From positions 186,001 to 250,000 of the forward strand of contig CAMLCZ010000004.1 of the NCBI GenBank assembly GCA_946478665.1: a stretch of DNA of 64,000 nucleotides, given 5' to 3'. The DNA is from an uncultured Bartonella sp. GTDB lineage: Bacteria; Pseudomonadota; Alphaproteobacteria; Rhizobiales; Rhizobiaceae. Shown here piece after piece: positions 1 through 9,244 of the stretch (position 1 is its first letter; each line of letters starts with the position of its first letter). The position numbers and the translations under genes were made by a program. Under the pieces are notes generated by a model, which saw only the letters and a list, made by a program, of their open reading frames with translations, did not search any database and was not told the origin of the DNA.

Positions 1-710
1 AAGGTCGTCAAGATGCCGTCCGTTCAAAGATGTTTTCTAAACTTGCTCGCGAAATTACTGTTGCTGCCAAGCAAGGAACACCTGATCCTGCAATGAATCC
101 ACGTTTAAGATTGGCTGTTCAAAATGCTAGAGCTCAGTCTATGCCTAAAGATAATATCGAACGGGCTATCAAGAAAGCTTCAGGTGGGGATTCCGAGAAC
201 TATGAAGAAGTACGCTATGAAGGTTACGGCCCAGCAGGTGTAGCTGTTATTGTTGAAGCTTTGACCGATAATAGAAACCGTACGGCTTCAAATGTTCGTG
301 CTGCATTTACAAAATCTGGTGGTGCTTTAGGTGAAACCGGTTCTGTAGGCTTTATGTTCAACCGCGTTGGTGAAATCGTCTATAAGTTAGAAGTTGGTGA
401 TGCTGACAAGGTAATGGAAGCAGCTATTGAAGCTGGTGCTGATGATGTTCAATCTGATGATGAAGAACATGTTATTATCTGTGCTTTTGAAAATATAGGT
501 GAAGTTTCAAAGGCATTGGAAGCATCTTTGGGTGAAGCCGAATCAGTTAAAACAGTTTGGAAGCCAACGACAGGTACACCAGTTGATCAAGAAAAAGCAG
601 AATCTGTTTTGCGGTTGATTTCAACGCTTGAAGACGATGATGATGTGCAGAACGTTTACGCAAACTTGGAAGTAAGCGATGAAGTTCTAGAAAAGTTATC
701 AAACGAATAG
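1..710 (+). CDS. yebC: YebC/PmpR family protein, 5' truncated by window edge
   Basis: YebC/PmpR family protein, known as a DNA-binding transcriptional regulator and, in recent work, linked to relief of ribosome stalling on proline-rich stretches. The open frame continues upstream of the first in-window ATG (position 30): the codons from position 3 read G-R-Q-D-A-V-R-S-K before MFSKLAREI, which matches the family N-terminus, so the true start lies outside the window. About 235 residues are visible of a usual 245-250. The family core ([19 protein letters not shown]) and the acidic C-terminal part are intact. A strong terminator follows the stop. Its ruvC neighbour in many relatives lies 9 kb away here. 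Confidence 0.95.
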   Translation, partial: GRQDAVRSKMFSKLAREITVAAKQGTPDPAMNPRLRLAVQNARAQSMPKDNIERAIKKASGGDSENYEEVRYEGYGPAGVAVIVEALTDNRNRTASNVRAAFTKSGGALGETGSVGFMFNRVGEIVYKLEVGDADKVMEAAIEAGADDVQSDDEEHVIICAFENIGEVSKALEASLGEAESVKTVWKPTTGTPVDQEKAESVLRLISTLEDDDDVQNVYANLEVSDEVLEKLSNE

Positions 711-741
711 ACTTGATATCTTTTTGGTAATTTCAGTATTT

Positions 742-771
742 AAAGCCGGTTCTTATGGAGCCGGCTTTTTT
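742..771 (+). terminator. Rho-independent terminator of yebC
   Basis: Stem AAGCCGG / CCGGCTT with an 11-nt loop, followed by a T-run, about 30 nt after the yebC stop codon. Confidence 0.85.
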
Positions 772-890
772 ATTACCAATTATTTTGTTTTAATAAGCGG
801 ATAAAAATACTGAAGCTAACTTTTATGGACATTCAGCACCATGAAGTGCTTAATTAAGCGTCTCAAATCGTTATTCTTGATAGTGATAAT

Positions 891-918
891 AAAAAAAACC
901 CGCCTAAAGGCGGGCTTT
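891..918 (-). terminator. Rho-independent terminator of rpmE
   Basis: Read on the minus strand: stem CCCGCC / GGCGGG with a TTTA loop, followed by an eight-T tract. It sits 20-50 nt past the rpmE stop. Confidence 0.85.
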
Positions 919-938
919 AAATTACATTTTGAATAATC

Positions 939-1160
939 TTATAAGCCAAGATTACCAAAGCGGTTTTTGAATTTGGATACGCGACCACCACGGTCAACAA
1001 GCGTCTGAGATCCACCAGTCCATGCTGGATGTGTTGTTGGATCGATGTCAAGATTCATTGTATCACCTTCTTTACCCCATGTTGAACGGGTAAAGTATTC
1101 GGTACCATCTGTCATCACAACCTTAATAGTGTGGTAATCTGGATGAATATCAGCTTTCAT
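939..1160 (-). CDS. rpmE: 50S ribosomal protein L31
   Basis: Ribosomal protein L31 of the large subunit, 73 aa, full length. The sequence begins MKADIHPDY, has the family core ([15 protein letters not shown]) and ends in a basic KFKNRFGNL segment. The CxxC zinc pairs of the zinc-binding L31 form are absent, so this is the zinc-independent form usual in rhizobia. It is transcribed alone, divergently from the ABC transporter, with its own terminator. Confidence 0.95.
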   Translation of the reverse strand: MKADIHPDYHTIKVVMTDGTEYFTRSTWGKEGDTMNLDIDPTTHPAWTGGSQTLVDRGGRVSKFKNRFGNLGL

Positions 1161-1298
1161 AACGCAAACTTCCTGCTTTTAACTGTAACGAACGGTTGTT
1201 TGATGCATTTTCATGATGCGATCCGTTCATCTATTTGATAAACAAAGCCCGGTATTAGCCGGAATTCGACAAAAATCTGGTTTTGCCTATACATCAGC

Positions 1299-3122
1299 AT
1301 GAACAATAGTACAAGGGTACAATCGAATATGGATAAGCATAGCGGTACGGAAAATGTCAGAAAAATGTCATCTGAACAACCGAAACGCAATTTACGTCCT
1401 TTATCAGCGTTACAACCATATATTTTTCGGTATAAAAAATTGGCGTTAGCAGCAGCTATATCACTCATTGTCGCTGCTCTGGTGATGTTGGCACTACCCA
1501 TTGCTATTCGCCGTATGCTTGATCATGGTTTTACCGCCAGTGATGGCGCAATGATCAATTCCTATTTTGGCGTATTATTTCTTCTCGCGGGAATTTTAGC
1601 GGCTGCTTCGGCAGGGCGTTATTATTCGGTGATTACTCTAGGCGAGCATGTTGTTGCAGATCTTCGACGTGACGTATTTGCTCATATAATTAGTTTATCG
1701 CCCGAGTTTTTTGATAAATCACGATCAGGCGAAATTATTTCACGATTATCTGCTGATACAACGCAGGTTAAATCGGCTGTTGGTGCGACTGCGTCTGTTG
1801 CGTTGCGTAATATCATAATGGCTGTCGGTGCTGTCATTATGATGATAGTTACCAGCCCGAAGCTATCGGCAATGGTTCTTGTCGCTATCCCTATTGTTGT
1901 TATACCTCTTATTGTATTTGGTCGTAAGGTTCGTGCACGTACCCGAAAAGCTCAGGATCGTCTTGCTGACGCAACAGCATTAGCGTCTGAACAGGTTGGG
2001 GCAATTCGTACAATACAAGCGTTTACAGCTGAGAAAATTGTTAATGATCGATTTTCCTTTTTAATAGGACGTGCGTTTCAATCTGCCAGAGGATCTATTT
2101 TATCGCGTGCTGGATTGACAGCTTTTGCGATATTTCTTGTGTTCGGTAGTGTTGTTGCTGTTTTATGGATTGGTTCCAACGATGTGTTAGACAAAACCAT
2201 GACAGCGGGAACGTTAGGACAATTTGTTCTTTACGCTGTTTTTGGTGCAAGTGCTTTTGGCCAACTGTCTGAAGTTGGAGCAGAATTAGCGCAGGCTGCT
2301 GGTGCAGCTGAAAGGTTGGCAGAACTTCTCTTGGAAAAAACAACCATTAATGTTCCTGCTTTACCTAAGGATATGCCGATACCTGCAAAAGGAGCTGTCG
2401 CTTTCAATCACATTGATTTCGCATATCCCACACGTCTGTCACAACCAGTCTTGCATGATCTAAGTTTTACTGTAAATCCAGGAGAGACAGTAGCGTTTGT
2501 AGGACCATCGGGCGCTGGTAAAAGCACAATATTTTCTCTTTTATTACGGTTTTATGATCCTCAAAAAGGAACAATCTGTTTTGATGGTCTTCCAGTTTCA
2601 CAAGTTGATCTTCACGAATTGCGTTCTCGCATAGCGTATGTGCCTCAAGATGTAGCTATTTTTGATGGTTCGTTACGAGATAATATTGCTTTTGGAAACA
2701 TGAATGTTGACGATGCCAAAATTGAAGCCGCCGCGCAGGCAGCTCATGCATTAGATTTCATTCATGCATTAAAAGATGGTTTTGATACTCAAGTTGGCGA
2801 ACGCGGTGTAACATTATCCGGGGGGCAAAAACAACGCGTCGCTATCGCACGGGCAATTTTACGCGATGCGCCTCTTTTGCTTCTTGATGAAGCAACATCT
2901 GCACTTGATGCGGAGAGTGAAATGCTGGTTCAAAAAGCGCTCGAACGTTTGATGGAAAATCGTACAACGTTGGTTATTGCACATAGACTGGCAACAGTTT
3001 TAAAGGCTGATCGCATCATTGTTCTGGATAAAGGAACGATAGCAGAAGAAGGGACGCATGATGAACTTGTGGCACGAGATGGATTATATGCGCGTCTCGC
3101 TAAATTGCAGTTTTCGAATTAA
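1299..3122 (+). CDS. ABC transporter, fused permease and ATPase (MsbA/LipA-export type)
   Basis: Half-transporter of the exporter class. Residues ~50-330 hold six predicted membrane segments; residues ~360-600 form the ATPase, with Walker A GPSGAGKST (~402-410), signature LSGGQKQR (~506), Walker B LLLLDEATSALD (~524-535) and an H-loop in IAHRLAT. A homodimer is expected. Exporters of this type move lipids, peptides or drugs; the substrate cannot be read from sequence. The start is uncertain: ATGs at 1299, 1329 and 1365 are in frame and none has a clear Shine-Dalgarno. The FAD oxidoreductase gene starts 8 nt after the stop, so the two are likely cotranscribed. Confidence 0.9.
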   Translation: MNNSTRVQSNMDKHSGTENVRKMSSEQPKRNLRPLSALQPYIFRYKKLALAAAISLIVAALVMLALPIAIRRMLDHGFTASDGAMINSYFGVLFLLAGILAAASAGRYYSVITLGEHVVADLRRDVFAHIISLSPEFFDKSRSGEIISRLSADTTQVKSAVGATASVALRNIIMAVGAVIMMIVTSPKLSAMVLVAIPIVVIPLIVFGRKVRARTRKAQDRLADATALASEQVGAIRTIQAFTAEKIVNDRFSFLIGRAFQSARGSILSRAGLTAFAIFLVFGSVVAVLWIGSNDVLDKTMTAGTLGQFVLYAVFGASAFGQLSEVGAELAQAAGAAERLAELLLEKTTINVPALPKDMPIPAKGAVAFNHIDFAYPTRLSQPVLHDLSFTVNPGETVAFVGPSGAGKSTIFSLLLRFYDPQKGTICFDGLPVSQVDLHELRSRIAYVPQDVAIFDGSLRDNIAFGNMNVDDAKIEAAAQAAHALDFIHALKDGFDTQVGERGVTLSGGQKQRVAIARAILRDAPLLLLDEATSALDAESEMLVQKALERLMENRTTLVIAHRLATVLKADRIIVLDKGTIAEEGTHDELVARDGLYARLAKLQFSN

Positions 3123-3130
3123 ACATTTGA

Positions 3131-4468
3131 ATGGATAAATTTAAAATGGCTCGTATACATCAAGTGCCGCGTATAGACGGCGCATCTGGATGGTATGAAA
3201 CGGCACCGGATCACGATGTCAAACTTGGTGATCCACTAATTGGCGAAAAAGAATTTGATTTCGTAATTATTGGCGCTGGATTTATAGGGTTATCTTTGGC
3301 GCATAGATTAGCTGAACGCCTACCAGATGTAACAATTGCAATATTAGATGCTTTAAAGGTTGGCCAAGGCACATCTGGTCGTAATGCAGGGTTTATTATC
3401 GACGTACCACATAATGTCGATGGAGGTAAAACCGAACCAGAGCATGATCGAAAATTATTCAAATTAAACAATTTTGCTATTCAACATTTGTCAGACTTTA
3501 AAGATAAATTTGGCATATCATGTGATTGGCAAAATGCTGGCAAATATATGGCCGCTCATGAAACGACAAATCTCAAGGGGCTTGATCATTTTGTAAAACA
3601 ACTCACTGCAGATGGGTTTGAATATGAGGATATTTGTGGAGAGACGTTAAATAAAAGACTAGGAACGTCTTATTACCAACGAGCTATTTATACTAAGGGC
3701 AATGTCTTAGTTAATCCCGCTGCTTTGATACGCGGAATTGCGAAAGCTCTTCCTCCGTCTGTTTCGCTCTATGAAAATAGTGCAGTTACAAAGATCAATT
3801 ATGGCTCTAAACATACAATCGAAACTTCCAATGGCGCTATAAAAGCTAAGTTTGTCATTCAAGCGGGCAATATATTTAATAGTGAGTTTGGATATTTGAA
3901 AAATCGTTTGGCGCCCGTTTATACATATGCCAGCCTTACTAAGACGTTGAGTGAGAAAGAAGTGCAACAATATTTTTCTGATGTCGTCCCTTGGGGAATC
4001 ACATCAGCTCATCCAGCAGGTACTACGGTGCGTTATACGTCGGATAAACGGATATTTATTCGCAATATATTGCGTTTTGCTCCGTCATTGATAACAAACG
4101 AAATAGATTTGAAATTAGCATTCAGTCAACACCGCAAATCTTTTGAAAATCGGTTTCCGCATCTTTCTCATATTGAATTTGACTATACTTGGGGTGGAAT
4201 GATTGCAGTTACTCTTAATCAGAATTCCGTTTTTAAACAACCGGCTGATAATATTTTTATATTGAACGGTTGTAATGGTGTTGGTCTCGCTAAGGGAACT
4301 TATCTTGGATATTACGCTGCGGATTGTATCTGCGGCGATGATAATGAAAATATTCGTTTTATTAAAGAAAATAGCCATCCTAGCTTTATCGTTCCTGATC
4401 CTATCCGGTCAATGGTTGCGCGATATAGACTAAAGAAGGAACAGCAAATGGCAGGTGGGGATATCTAA
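3131..4468 (+). CDS. FAD-dependent oxidoreductase, DAO family
   Basis: Flavoprotein of the D-amino-acid oxidase fold. A dinucleotide-binding motif GAGFIG lies at residues ~48-53 (FVIIGAGFIGLSLAHRL), followed by a GTSGRNAGF segment typical of amine and amino-acid oxidases such as gamma-glutamylputrescine oxidase. The C-terminal third carries a second FAD-contacting stretch, FILNGCNGVGLAKG. Length (445 aa) fits the family. It oxidises an amine or amino acid, but which one is not readable. It follows the ABC exporter by 8 nt and ends at a strong terminator. ATG 3146 is an alternative start. The fit to PuuB is inference. Confidence 0.8.
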   Translation: MDKFKMARIHQVPRIDGASGWYETAPDHDVKLGDPLIGEKEFDFVIIGAGFIGLSLAHRLAERLPDVTIAILDALKVGQGTSGRNAGFIIDVPHNVDGGKTEPEHDRKLFKLNNFAIQHLSDFKDKFGISCDWQNAGKYMAAHETTNLKGLDHFVKQLTADGFEYEDICGETLNKRLGTSYYQRAIYTKGNVLVNPAALIRGIAKALPPSVSLYENSAVTKINYGSKHTIETSNGAIKAKFVIQAGNIFNSEFGYLKNRLAPVYTYASLTKTLSEKEVQQYFSDVVPWGITSAHPAGTTVRYTSDKRIFIRNILRFAPSLITNEIDLKLAFSQHRKSFENRFPHLSHIEFDYTWGGMIAVTLNQNSVFKQPADNIFILNGCNGVGLAKGTYLGYYAADCICGDDNENIRFIKENSHPSFIVPDPIRSMVARYRLKKEQQMAGGDI

Positions 4469-4480
4469 TTACAATGTATT

Positions 4481-4513
4481 AAGCTTTCCAGATGATTAAT
4501 CTGGAAAGCTTTT
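4481..4513. terminator. Bidirectional terminator between the oxidoreductase and suhB
   Basis: Perfect 13-bp inverted repeat (AAGCTTTCCAGAT at 4481-4493, its complement at 4499-4511) with a 5-nt loop. It lies between two convergent genes, 12 nt after the plus-strand stop. Confidence 0.8.
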
Positions 4514-4555
4514 ATATTTATTGCTCTTGACTAACATAGAAGAGGTTAATTTGCC

Positions 4556-5347
4556 TCAAATTGGTTTTTTAACAGTCTTCATCAATGCGCCGTGAACAAA
4601 CTCATTCCCTGCTATGATATTTTTCTTTGCGAAAATATCCTGCCCACCGTCTTTATCGGAAACAAAACCACCGGCTTCACGTACCATCAATAGTCCGGCA
4701 GCCATATCCCAAGGTTGCAGATTATCCTCCCAGAAACCATCAAGACGACCAGCGGCAACGTAAGCGAGGTCTATAGCAGCTGCTCCCATACGTCTAATGC
4801 CTGCGACTTCAGCCATGACATTGCGTAATTCTACAAGGTATTGTCCATGATGCCCACGCCCTAGATGTGGTATACCAGTACCGATTACACAATCTTCAAG
4901 CTTGCGCCGGTTGGCTACGCGCATGCGTCTGTCGTTTAGAAATACACCGCCACCACGTTCGGCCGTGAACAATTCATCAAGGGCAGGGTTATAGATCACG
5001 CCTGCAACGATTTGTCCTTGTCTCTCCATTGCAATGGAAACACCAAAAAAAGGTATGCCATGGAGAAAATTAGTTGTCCCATCAAGTGGATCAACAATAA
5101 AACGATGTTGAGCATCGCTACCGATAATCTCGCCAGATTCTTCCATGAGAAAGCCGTAATCTGGGCGGGCTTTCATTAGTTCATTCTTGACAATATCTTC
5201 GGCTTTACGATCAGCCTGACTGACATAGTCAGCAGGCCCCTTCAAAGAAACTTGCAGATTTTGTACTTCGCCATAGTCACGGGCAAGAGAGCGGCCAGCT
5301 TTCATAGCCGCTTGCACCATGACATTCATTATCGCAGAACGCGCCAT
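4556..5347 (-). CDS. suhB: Inositol monophosphatase family protein
   Basis: Mg2+/Li+-dependent phosphatase of the inositol monophosphatase superfamily, 263 aa, full length. Metal ligands are visible: E70 in MEESGE, D86 and D89 in IVDPLDGTTNF, and the later WDMAAG motif. In enterobacteria SuhB also takes part in rRNA antitermination; whether this protein does is unknown. It lies 12 nt downstream of efp on the same strand, so efp-suhB is a likely operon. This pairing is familiar in rhizobia. Confidence 0.92.
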   Translation of the reverse strand: MARSAIMNVMVQAAMKAGRSLARDYGEVQNLQVSLKGPADYVSQADRKAEDIVKNELMKARPDYGFLMEESGEIIGSDAQHRFIVDPLDGTTNFLHGIPFFGVSIAMERQGQIVAGVIYNPALDELFTAERGGGVFLNDRRMRVANRRKLEDCVIGTGIPHLGRGHHGQYLVELRNVMAEVAGIRRMGAAAIDLAYVAAGRLDGFWEDNLQPWDMAAGLLMVREAGGFVSDKDGGQDIFAKKNIIAGNEFVHGALMKTVKKPI

Positions 5348-5359
5348 TAACTTAACCTT

Positions 5360-5923
5360 TTAATCTGCACGACGCAGATAAATGAGTTCATTTGTGTCAA
5401 CCACAACCCGTTCACCTGAAGAAATAAATGGCGGAACGAGTATGCGGATACCATTTTCCAAAACAGCAGGTTTATATGAGGACGCTGCTGTTTGTCCTTT
5501 AACAACTGGATCGGCTTCAGTTATTGTGAGCGTTACCTGATCTGGTAGATCTATACCAATTGGCTTTTCTTCATAAAGTTCAACTGTCACAGTCATACCA
5601 TCTTGTAGAAAAGCAGCACGCTCACCAACAAAATCTTTTTGCAACTCGAGTTGTGCAAACGTTTCTGAATCCATGAAAACCAGTGTGTCACCTTGTTCAT
5701 ATAGGAACGTGTAGTCCTTTTGTTCAAGTCTGACTTTTTCAACTGTTTCGGCTGCACGGAAGCGTTCGTTAAGTTTGGTGCCATCAAGTAGGTTTTTCAG
5801 TTCAACCTGGTTGAAGGCGCCGCCTTTTCCAGGCTTAACAGCATTACATTTAACAGCTACCCAAAGGCTACCGTTGTGTTCGATAACATTACCCGGGCGG
5901 ATTTCATTACCATTAATCTTCAT
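5360..5923 (-). CDS. efp: Translation elongation factor P
   Basis: EF-P relieves ribosome stalling at polyproline by entering the ribosome next to the P site. It has 187 aa and three beta-barrel domains. The loop that carries the modified lysine reads KPGKGGAF, with K33 in the position of the beta-lysylated Lys34 of E. coli. The C-terminus ([24 protein letters not shown]) is typical. The modification genes epmA and epmB are not adjacent and not elsewhere in the window. The first gene of an efp-suhB pair. Confidence 0.97.
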   Translation of the reverse strand: MKINGNEIRPGNVIEHNGSLWVAVKCNAVKPGKGGAFNQVELKNLLDGTKLNERFRAAETVEKVRLEQKDYTFLYEQGDTLVFMDSETFAQLELQKDFVGERAAFLQDGMTVTVELYEEKPIGIDLPDQVTLTITEADPVVKGQTAASSYKPAVLENGIRILVPPFISSGERVVVDTNELIYLRRAD

Positions 5924-6032
5924 ATTTTTGGTCCAATATTTGATTATTTCTGGATAAGGACATCGGCAGGACGTCCTGCATTAGCGTTTCAAGACCATAA
6001 AAATCGTCCGGAAGCAAGGGGATACGTAAAAT

Positions 6033-7019
6033 TTAAAGTGTTGGTATGAGTTGAGCAGCCTTTTTACGAGCCTCATCCAATTGTTCGTCAGACATGCCTT
6101 CCAACATCGATTCTAGATCTGGAGCTTCCATGTTTGCTTGTTTTGCAACCATATACCATGCCGCGGCCATCACTATATCGCCATCTGTTCCGATACCATC
6201 TCGATAAAGTCTTGCCAAATTAATCTGCGCTGGGGCTATCATTTTGCTGGCATCAAATCGTAAAAGGTTGAATGCTCCCTGATAATCCCGAGGTCCACCT
6301 CGTCCTTCTATCATCCATTTAGCAAGCATAATTTGCGCCGGTACATGGTCTTTTGCCGACGCTGCTTCTAATAACTTTCTTGCACTATTATCGTCTTTTG
6401 GACGTTTTGGTGTCCCATGTGCCAATATTTGGCTAGCGGCAAATGCAGCATCCGGATCACCCAACGCTGCGCCTTTTAAGAAATAAGCTAATCCAACTTC
6501 CAAAGCATCATCACTGCGTGTTTTGTTCATAACAAGTTGACCATAGTAAAAAAATGCCTCGGGCACTTTGGCCTCCATGGCTTTCCTCACATACTCTTCG
6601 CCTTCTGCTTGATCTTTTTTGACATAGTTGCCGTTAAAAACCATAAGGCCATACCGTAACTCGGCTTGTGGGTCGCCTTGTTTTGCTGCACGTCCAAACC
6701 ACAATGCAGCTCTAGCACCATCAAGTGTTACGGCATAACCTTCTGTATACATACGCCCAAGCAAAGTTTGTGCTGTAGGATCACCACTTTCAGCTCTTTT
6801 TAGAGCCTCAAGAAATGCCGTCATGTAATTACCAGCATTATAATTATCATATGCGCTATCATAGTCACCGGGCTTTAGGAAATCATTCTTGCCATCTTGT
6901 TGCGTTGTTGTTGGTTTAGAACTTCTTTCAGAAGCTTTTGGGGAAGCATCATTTGCAGCATAAGTTGATAACGGAATAAACAGAGAAAAAGATAAGGCGA
7001 TACTTGCAATGAGTTTCAT
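6033..7019 (-). CDS. Secreted Sel1-repeat (TPR-like) protein
   Basis: A 328-aa protein with a clear signal peptide (MKLIASIALSFSLFIPLSTYAA) followed by a Ser/Thr/Lys-rich linker and a series of Sel1-like repeats. Visible repeat signatures include AQTLLGRMYTEGYAV, AALWFGRAAKQGDPQAELRYG, AQINLARLYRDGIG and AAAWYMVAK. Such repeats form periplasmic protein-binding superhelices. The partner is unknown. Its ATG overlaps the stop of the upstream ThiE-like gene (ATGA), so the pair is translationally coupled. This gene order next to efp is familiar in relatives. Confidence 0.85.
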   Translation of the reverse strand: MKLIASIALSFSLFIPLSTYAANDASPKASERSSKPTTTQQDGKNDFLKPGDYDSAYDNYNAGNYMTAFLEALKRAESGDPTAQTLLGRMYTEGYAVTLDGARAALWFGRAAKQGDPQAELRYGLMVFNGNYVKKDQAEGEEYVRKAMEAKVPEAFFYYGQLVMNKTRSDDALEVGLAYFLKGAALGDPDAAFAASQILAHGTPKRPKDDNSARKLLEAASAKDHVPAQIMLAKWMIEGRGGPRDYQGAFNLLRFDASKMIAPAQINLARLYRDGIGTDGDIVMAAAWYMVAKQANMEAPDLESMLEGMSDEQLDEARKKAAQLIPTL

Positions 7020-7675
7020 TCATGTCGCTCCATCTCAATATTATCATTTTCATCTATAATATTAATGAGCTGATTGGTGATCTCTATAGGTGTCGACGAA
7101 TTGAAAAGAACATCTTCAACAGAAATAAAATCAGCACCAGTATCCAATGTTTGTTTAAAAGTCTCTACGCTTGCACCGGCTTGAACTATCGCAGGTATTT
7201 CCATAACTTCAGCCCACCAAGTGCCGAGTAATATATTACGTGGGTGTGGTTCTGGCTTTTTATCAGCTCCTAACTTTCCAAACATTAGATAATCAGGTTC
7301 AAATTCACCACTAACCATTGCACTATGTTTATCACGAAGATTACCATACCCAACAATCATCGAATCACGACGTTTTCCAAGCGCTGTTTGTAAATCTTCA
7401 ACTTTTCCTTCAAGATGAATGCCATCAGCTTGAATGCGACCAGCAATACGACTGTCATTTGCAATCAGAAAAGCAATACCATTGGATTGAATAGGTTCGA
7501 TTAGAAGTTCGGAAACTTTCTGCAAATTGGCTTCATCATTTTCCGAATCATACATAATGATACTGGCAAAATGACCAAGAATTAATGCATCAACTAGCTG
7601 ATTTTTATCTATTACACGGCGCGTATCGAGCGTCATAATCAGTTTTGGTTTAATACGGTTTGTTTGTTCATTCAT
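7016..7675 (-). CDS. Divergent ThiE-like (thiamine phosphate synthase fold) protein
   Basis: A 219-aa predicted TIM barrel resembling thiamine phosphate synthase. The resemblance lies in the ADGIHLEGK stretch (compare DGVHLG), the DYLMFGKLG strand (compare DYVGFGP) and the late IPAIVQAGAS / GADFISV segment. The catalytic and phosphate-binding motifs are eroded: the usual SxHS loop reads YGNLRDKHS, the GPIFPTxTK loop reads GKLGADKKPEPHP, and the AIGGI loop reads VQAGAS. The fold is therefore likely but TMP synthase activity is doubtful. It overlaps the Sel1-repeat gene by 4 nt. No other thi gene is nearby. Confidence 0.65.
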   Translation of the reverse strand: MNEQTNRIKPKLIMTLDTRRVIDKNQLVDALILGHFASIIMYDSENDEANLQKVSELLIEPIQSNGIAFLIANDSRIAGRIQADGIHLEGKVEDLQTALGKRRDSMIVGYGNLRDKHSAMVSGEFEPDYLMFGKLGADKKPEPHPRNILLGTWWAEVMEIPAIVQAGASVETFKQTLDTGADFISVEDVLFNSSTPIEITNQLINIIDENDNIEMERHE

Positions 7676-7879
7676 GCTTCAATCTTACGTATACAAAAAG
7701 GACGAATTAGGGCAAATTATCATGCCAGTCCTAACCATTTCTTACAATGATTTCAGTGTGGAAAAAAATGTGATCGCCACTAAATGCAATTTCGACTCCA
7801 TTTTTGATATAGATAAGACTAATAGACAAACAAAGAATTTATTAACGAATTGCATATGCCGAATGAGGGCTGGTGAAAC

Positions 7880-9076
7880 ATGAACCAAATGATGATGTCC
7901 AAACGGGATACCCGTATTGATGTTTTCCGCGCTCTTGCATTGCTAACAATTTTTATAAACCATATTCCTGGAACAATTTATGAGTGGTTTACTCATAAAC
8001 ATTTCGGTTTTTCTGATTCTGCGGAAGCATTTGTTCTTATATCAGGTATTGCTGTTGGGCTGGCGTATGGAAGTAAATTTATTGGAGAAAATCGTTTAGT
8101 AATATCGTTAAAGCTTTTGCGGCGTTCTGTAACGTTATATTCTGCGCATATATTGACAACTCTTATTAGTTTGGCAATTTTTATTGCTGCGGCAACATTT
8201 CTCCATCATCCAGAGTTTTTGCGCGTTAATAATATTCCGCCCTTATTAAAAGATCCTGCCCAATCAATATTGGGGTTGGTAACCCTTGGGCATCAGCTTG
8301 GTTACAACAATATCCTCTCGCTTTATTTGGTATTGATGATTGGGGCGCCAGCCATGCTATACCTTGCAAATAAATCGATGAAAACTTTGTTGTTGATATC
8401 CGTTGTGCTTTATATCGTTGCAGGATATTATGGATTAGCACCTCATAATTATCCGACAGAAGGTGTATGGTTTCTTAACCCACTTTCATGGCAATTACTT
8501 TTTGTTATTGGAATTGTTGCGACAATTCATGTCAAAAAGGGCGGCAAATTGCCTTCCCACCCATTATTATTGGTTTTCGCGATTGGCTATCTCGTTGTTT
8601 CCTTATTCTGGGTGCGTTTCAATCTTTGGTGGATTGACCCTACGATGGGACTACCAAGCACGTTAACAGGTTTTAATAAGACTTTTTTATCTGTGCCTCG
8701 TTTGCTGCATATTTTAGCTTTGGCATATGTTGTCGTGATGATACCGCAAATAAATCACTTAGCACATCTCTCACCTATGCATCCACTTGCCATTCTGGGA
8801 AAACATAGCTTACCTGTTTTTATTACTGGTACTTTGCTTGCAATGGTGGGACAGGTCTTGAAAACAGTGAATGCAGGCGGCCTTTATTATGATACGTTAT
8901 TGATGACTACTGGCATCGTTATCCAATTTGCCGTTGCCTACTATTTTGAATGGGTAAAAATTGCTTCTAAACCTGTTGCTACACCAGCAACACTAGAAAA
9001 TAAAAGTTATGAAGCAGTACATGCACCCCGGAAGCTTAAAGCTCGTGTTGCTGATAGGGGTTTACAAAAAGCATAA
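7880..9076 (+). CDS. opgC: OpgC-family membrane protein
   Basis: Polytopic membrane protein of 398 aa with about ten hydrophobic segments. The N-terminus (KRDTRIDVFRALALLTIFINHIPG) and the following HFGFSDSAEAFVLISG stretch are characteristic of the OpgC domain, related to membrane acyltransferases. In alphaproteobacteria OpgC succinylates osmoregulated periplasmic glucans. No opgGH or ndvA/B glucan gene is nearby, so the substrate is inference. A GGTGA ribosome site precedes the ATG. The short basic C-terminal tail is cytoplasmic. Confidence 0.78.
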   Translation: MNQMMMSKRDTRIDVFRALALLTIFINHIPGTIYEWFTHKHFGFSDSAEAFVLISGIAVGLAYGSKFIGENRLVISLKLLRRSVTLYSAHILTTLISLAIFIAAATFLHHPEFLRVNNIPPLLKDPAQSILGLVTLGHQLGYNNILSLYLVLMIGAPAMLYLANKSMKTLLLISVVLYIVAGYYGLAPHNYPTEGVWFLNPLSWQLLFVIGIVATIHVKKGGKLPSHPLLLVFAIGYLVVSLFWVRFNLWWIDPTMGLPSTLTGFNKTFLSVPRLLHILALAYVVVMIPQINHLAHLSPMHPLAILGKHSLPVFITGTLLAMVGQVLKTVNAGGLYYDTLLMTTGIVIQFAVAYYFEWVKIASKPVATPATLENKSYEAVHAPRKLKARVADRGLQKA

Positions 9077-9184
9077 TCATCCAAAACAGTATTCTTTTGC
9101 AACGTTAACCTTGGACTTAGGATTATATTGCGCGACCCTATTTGATTATGCAATTTACTACCTGCGAGATACAAACGGTTATCG

Positions 9185-9210
9185 GGAACTTTGAGTGACC
9201 GGTAATCGTT
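9185..9210 (+). promoter_or_regulatory. EcfG-type (general stress sigma factor) promoter
   Basis: GGAAC at 9185-9189 and CGTT at 9207-9210, separated by exactly 17 nt. This matches the consensus GGAAC-N16/17-CGTT known for EcfG/RpoE2 sigma factors, and an EcfG gene is present at 63360. It lies 35 nt upstream of the DUF1465/RcdA start. The same segment also forms a 14-bp inverted repeat (9172-9185 with 9199-9212) that could end opgC transcription. Confidence 0.65.
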
Positions 9211-9244
9211 TGTTTCGTAAGTAAAGCGAGTTGGAGTAAAACGG

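Noticed and set aside
7674-7883. 69-codon plus-strand ORF between the ThiE-like gene and opgC
   Set aside because: No ribosome site, no recognisable domain and it lies in the divergent promoter region.
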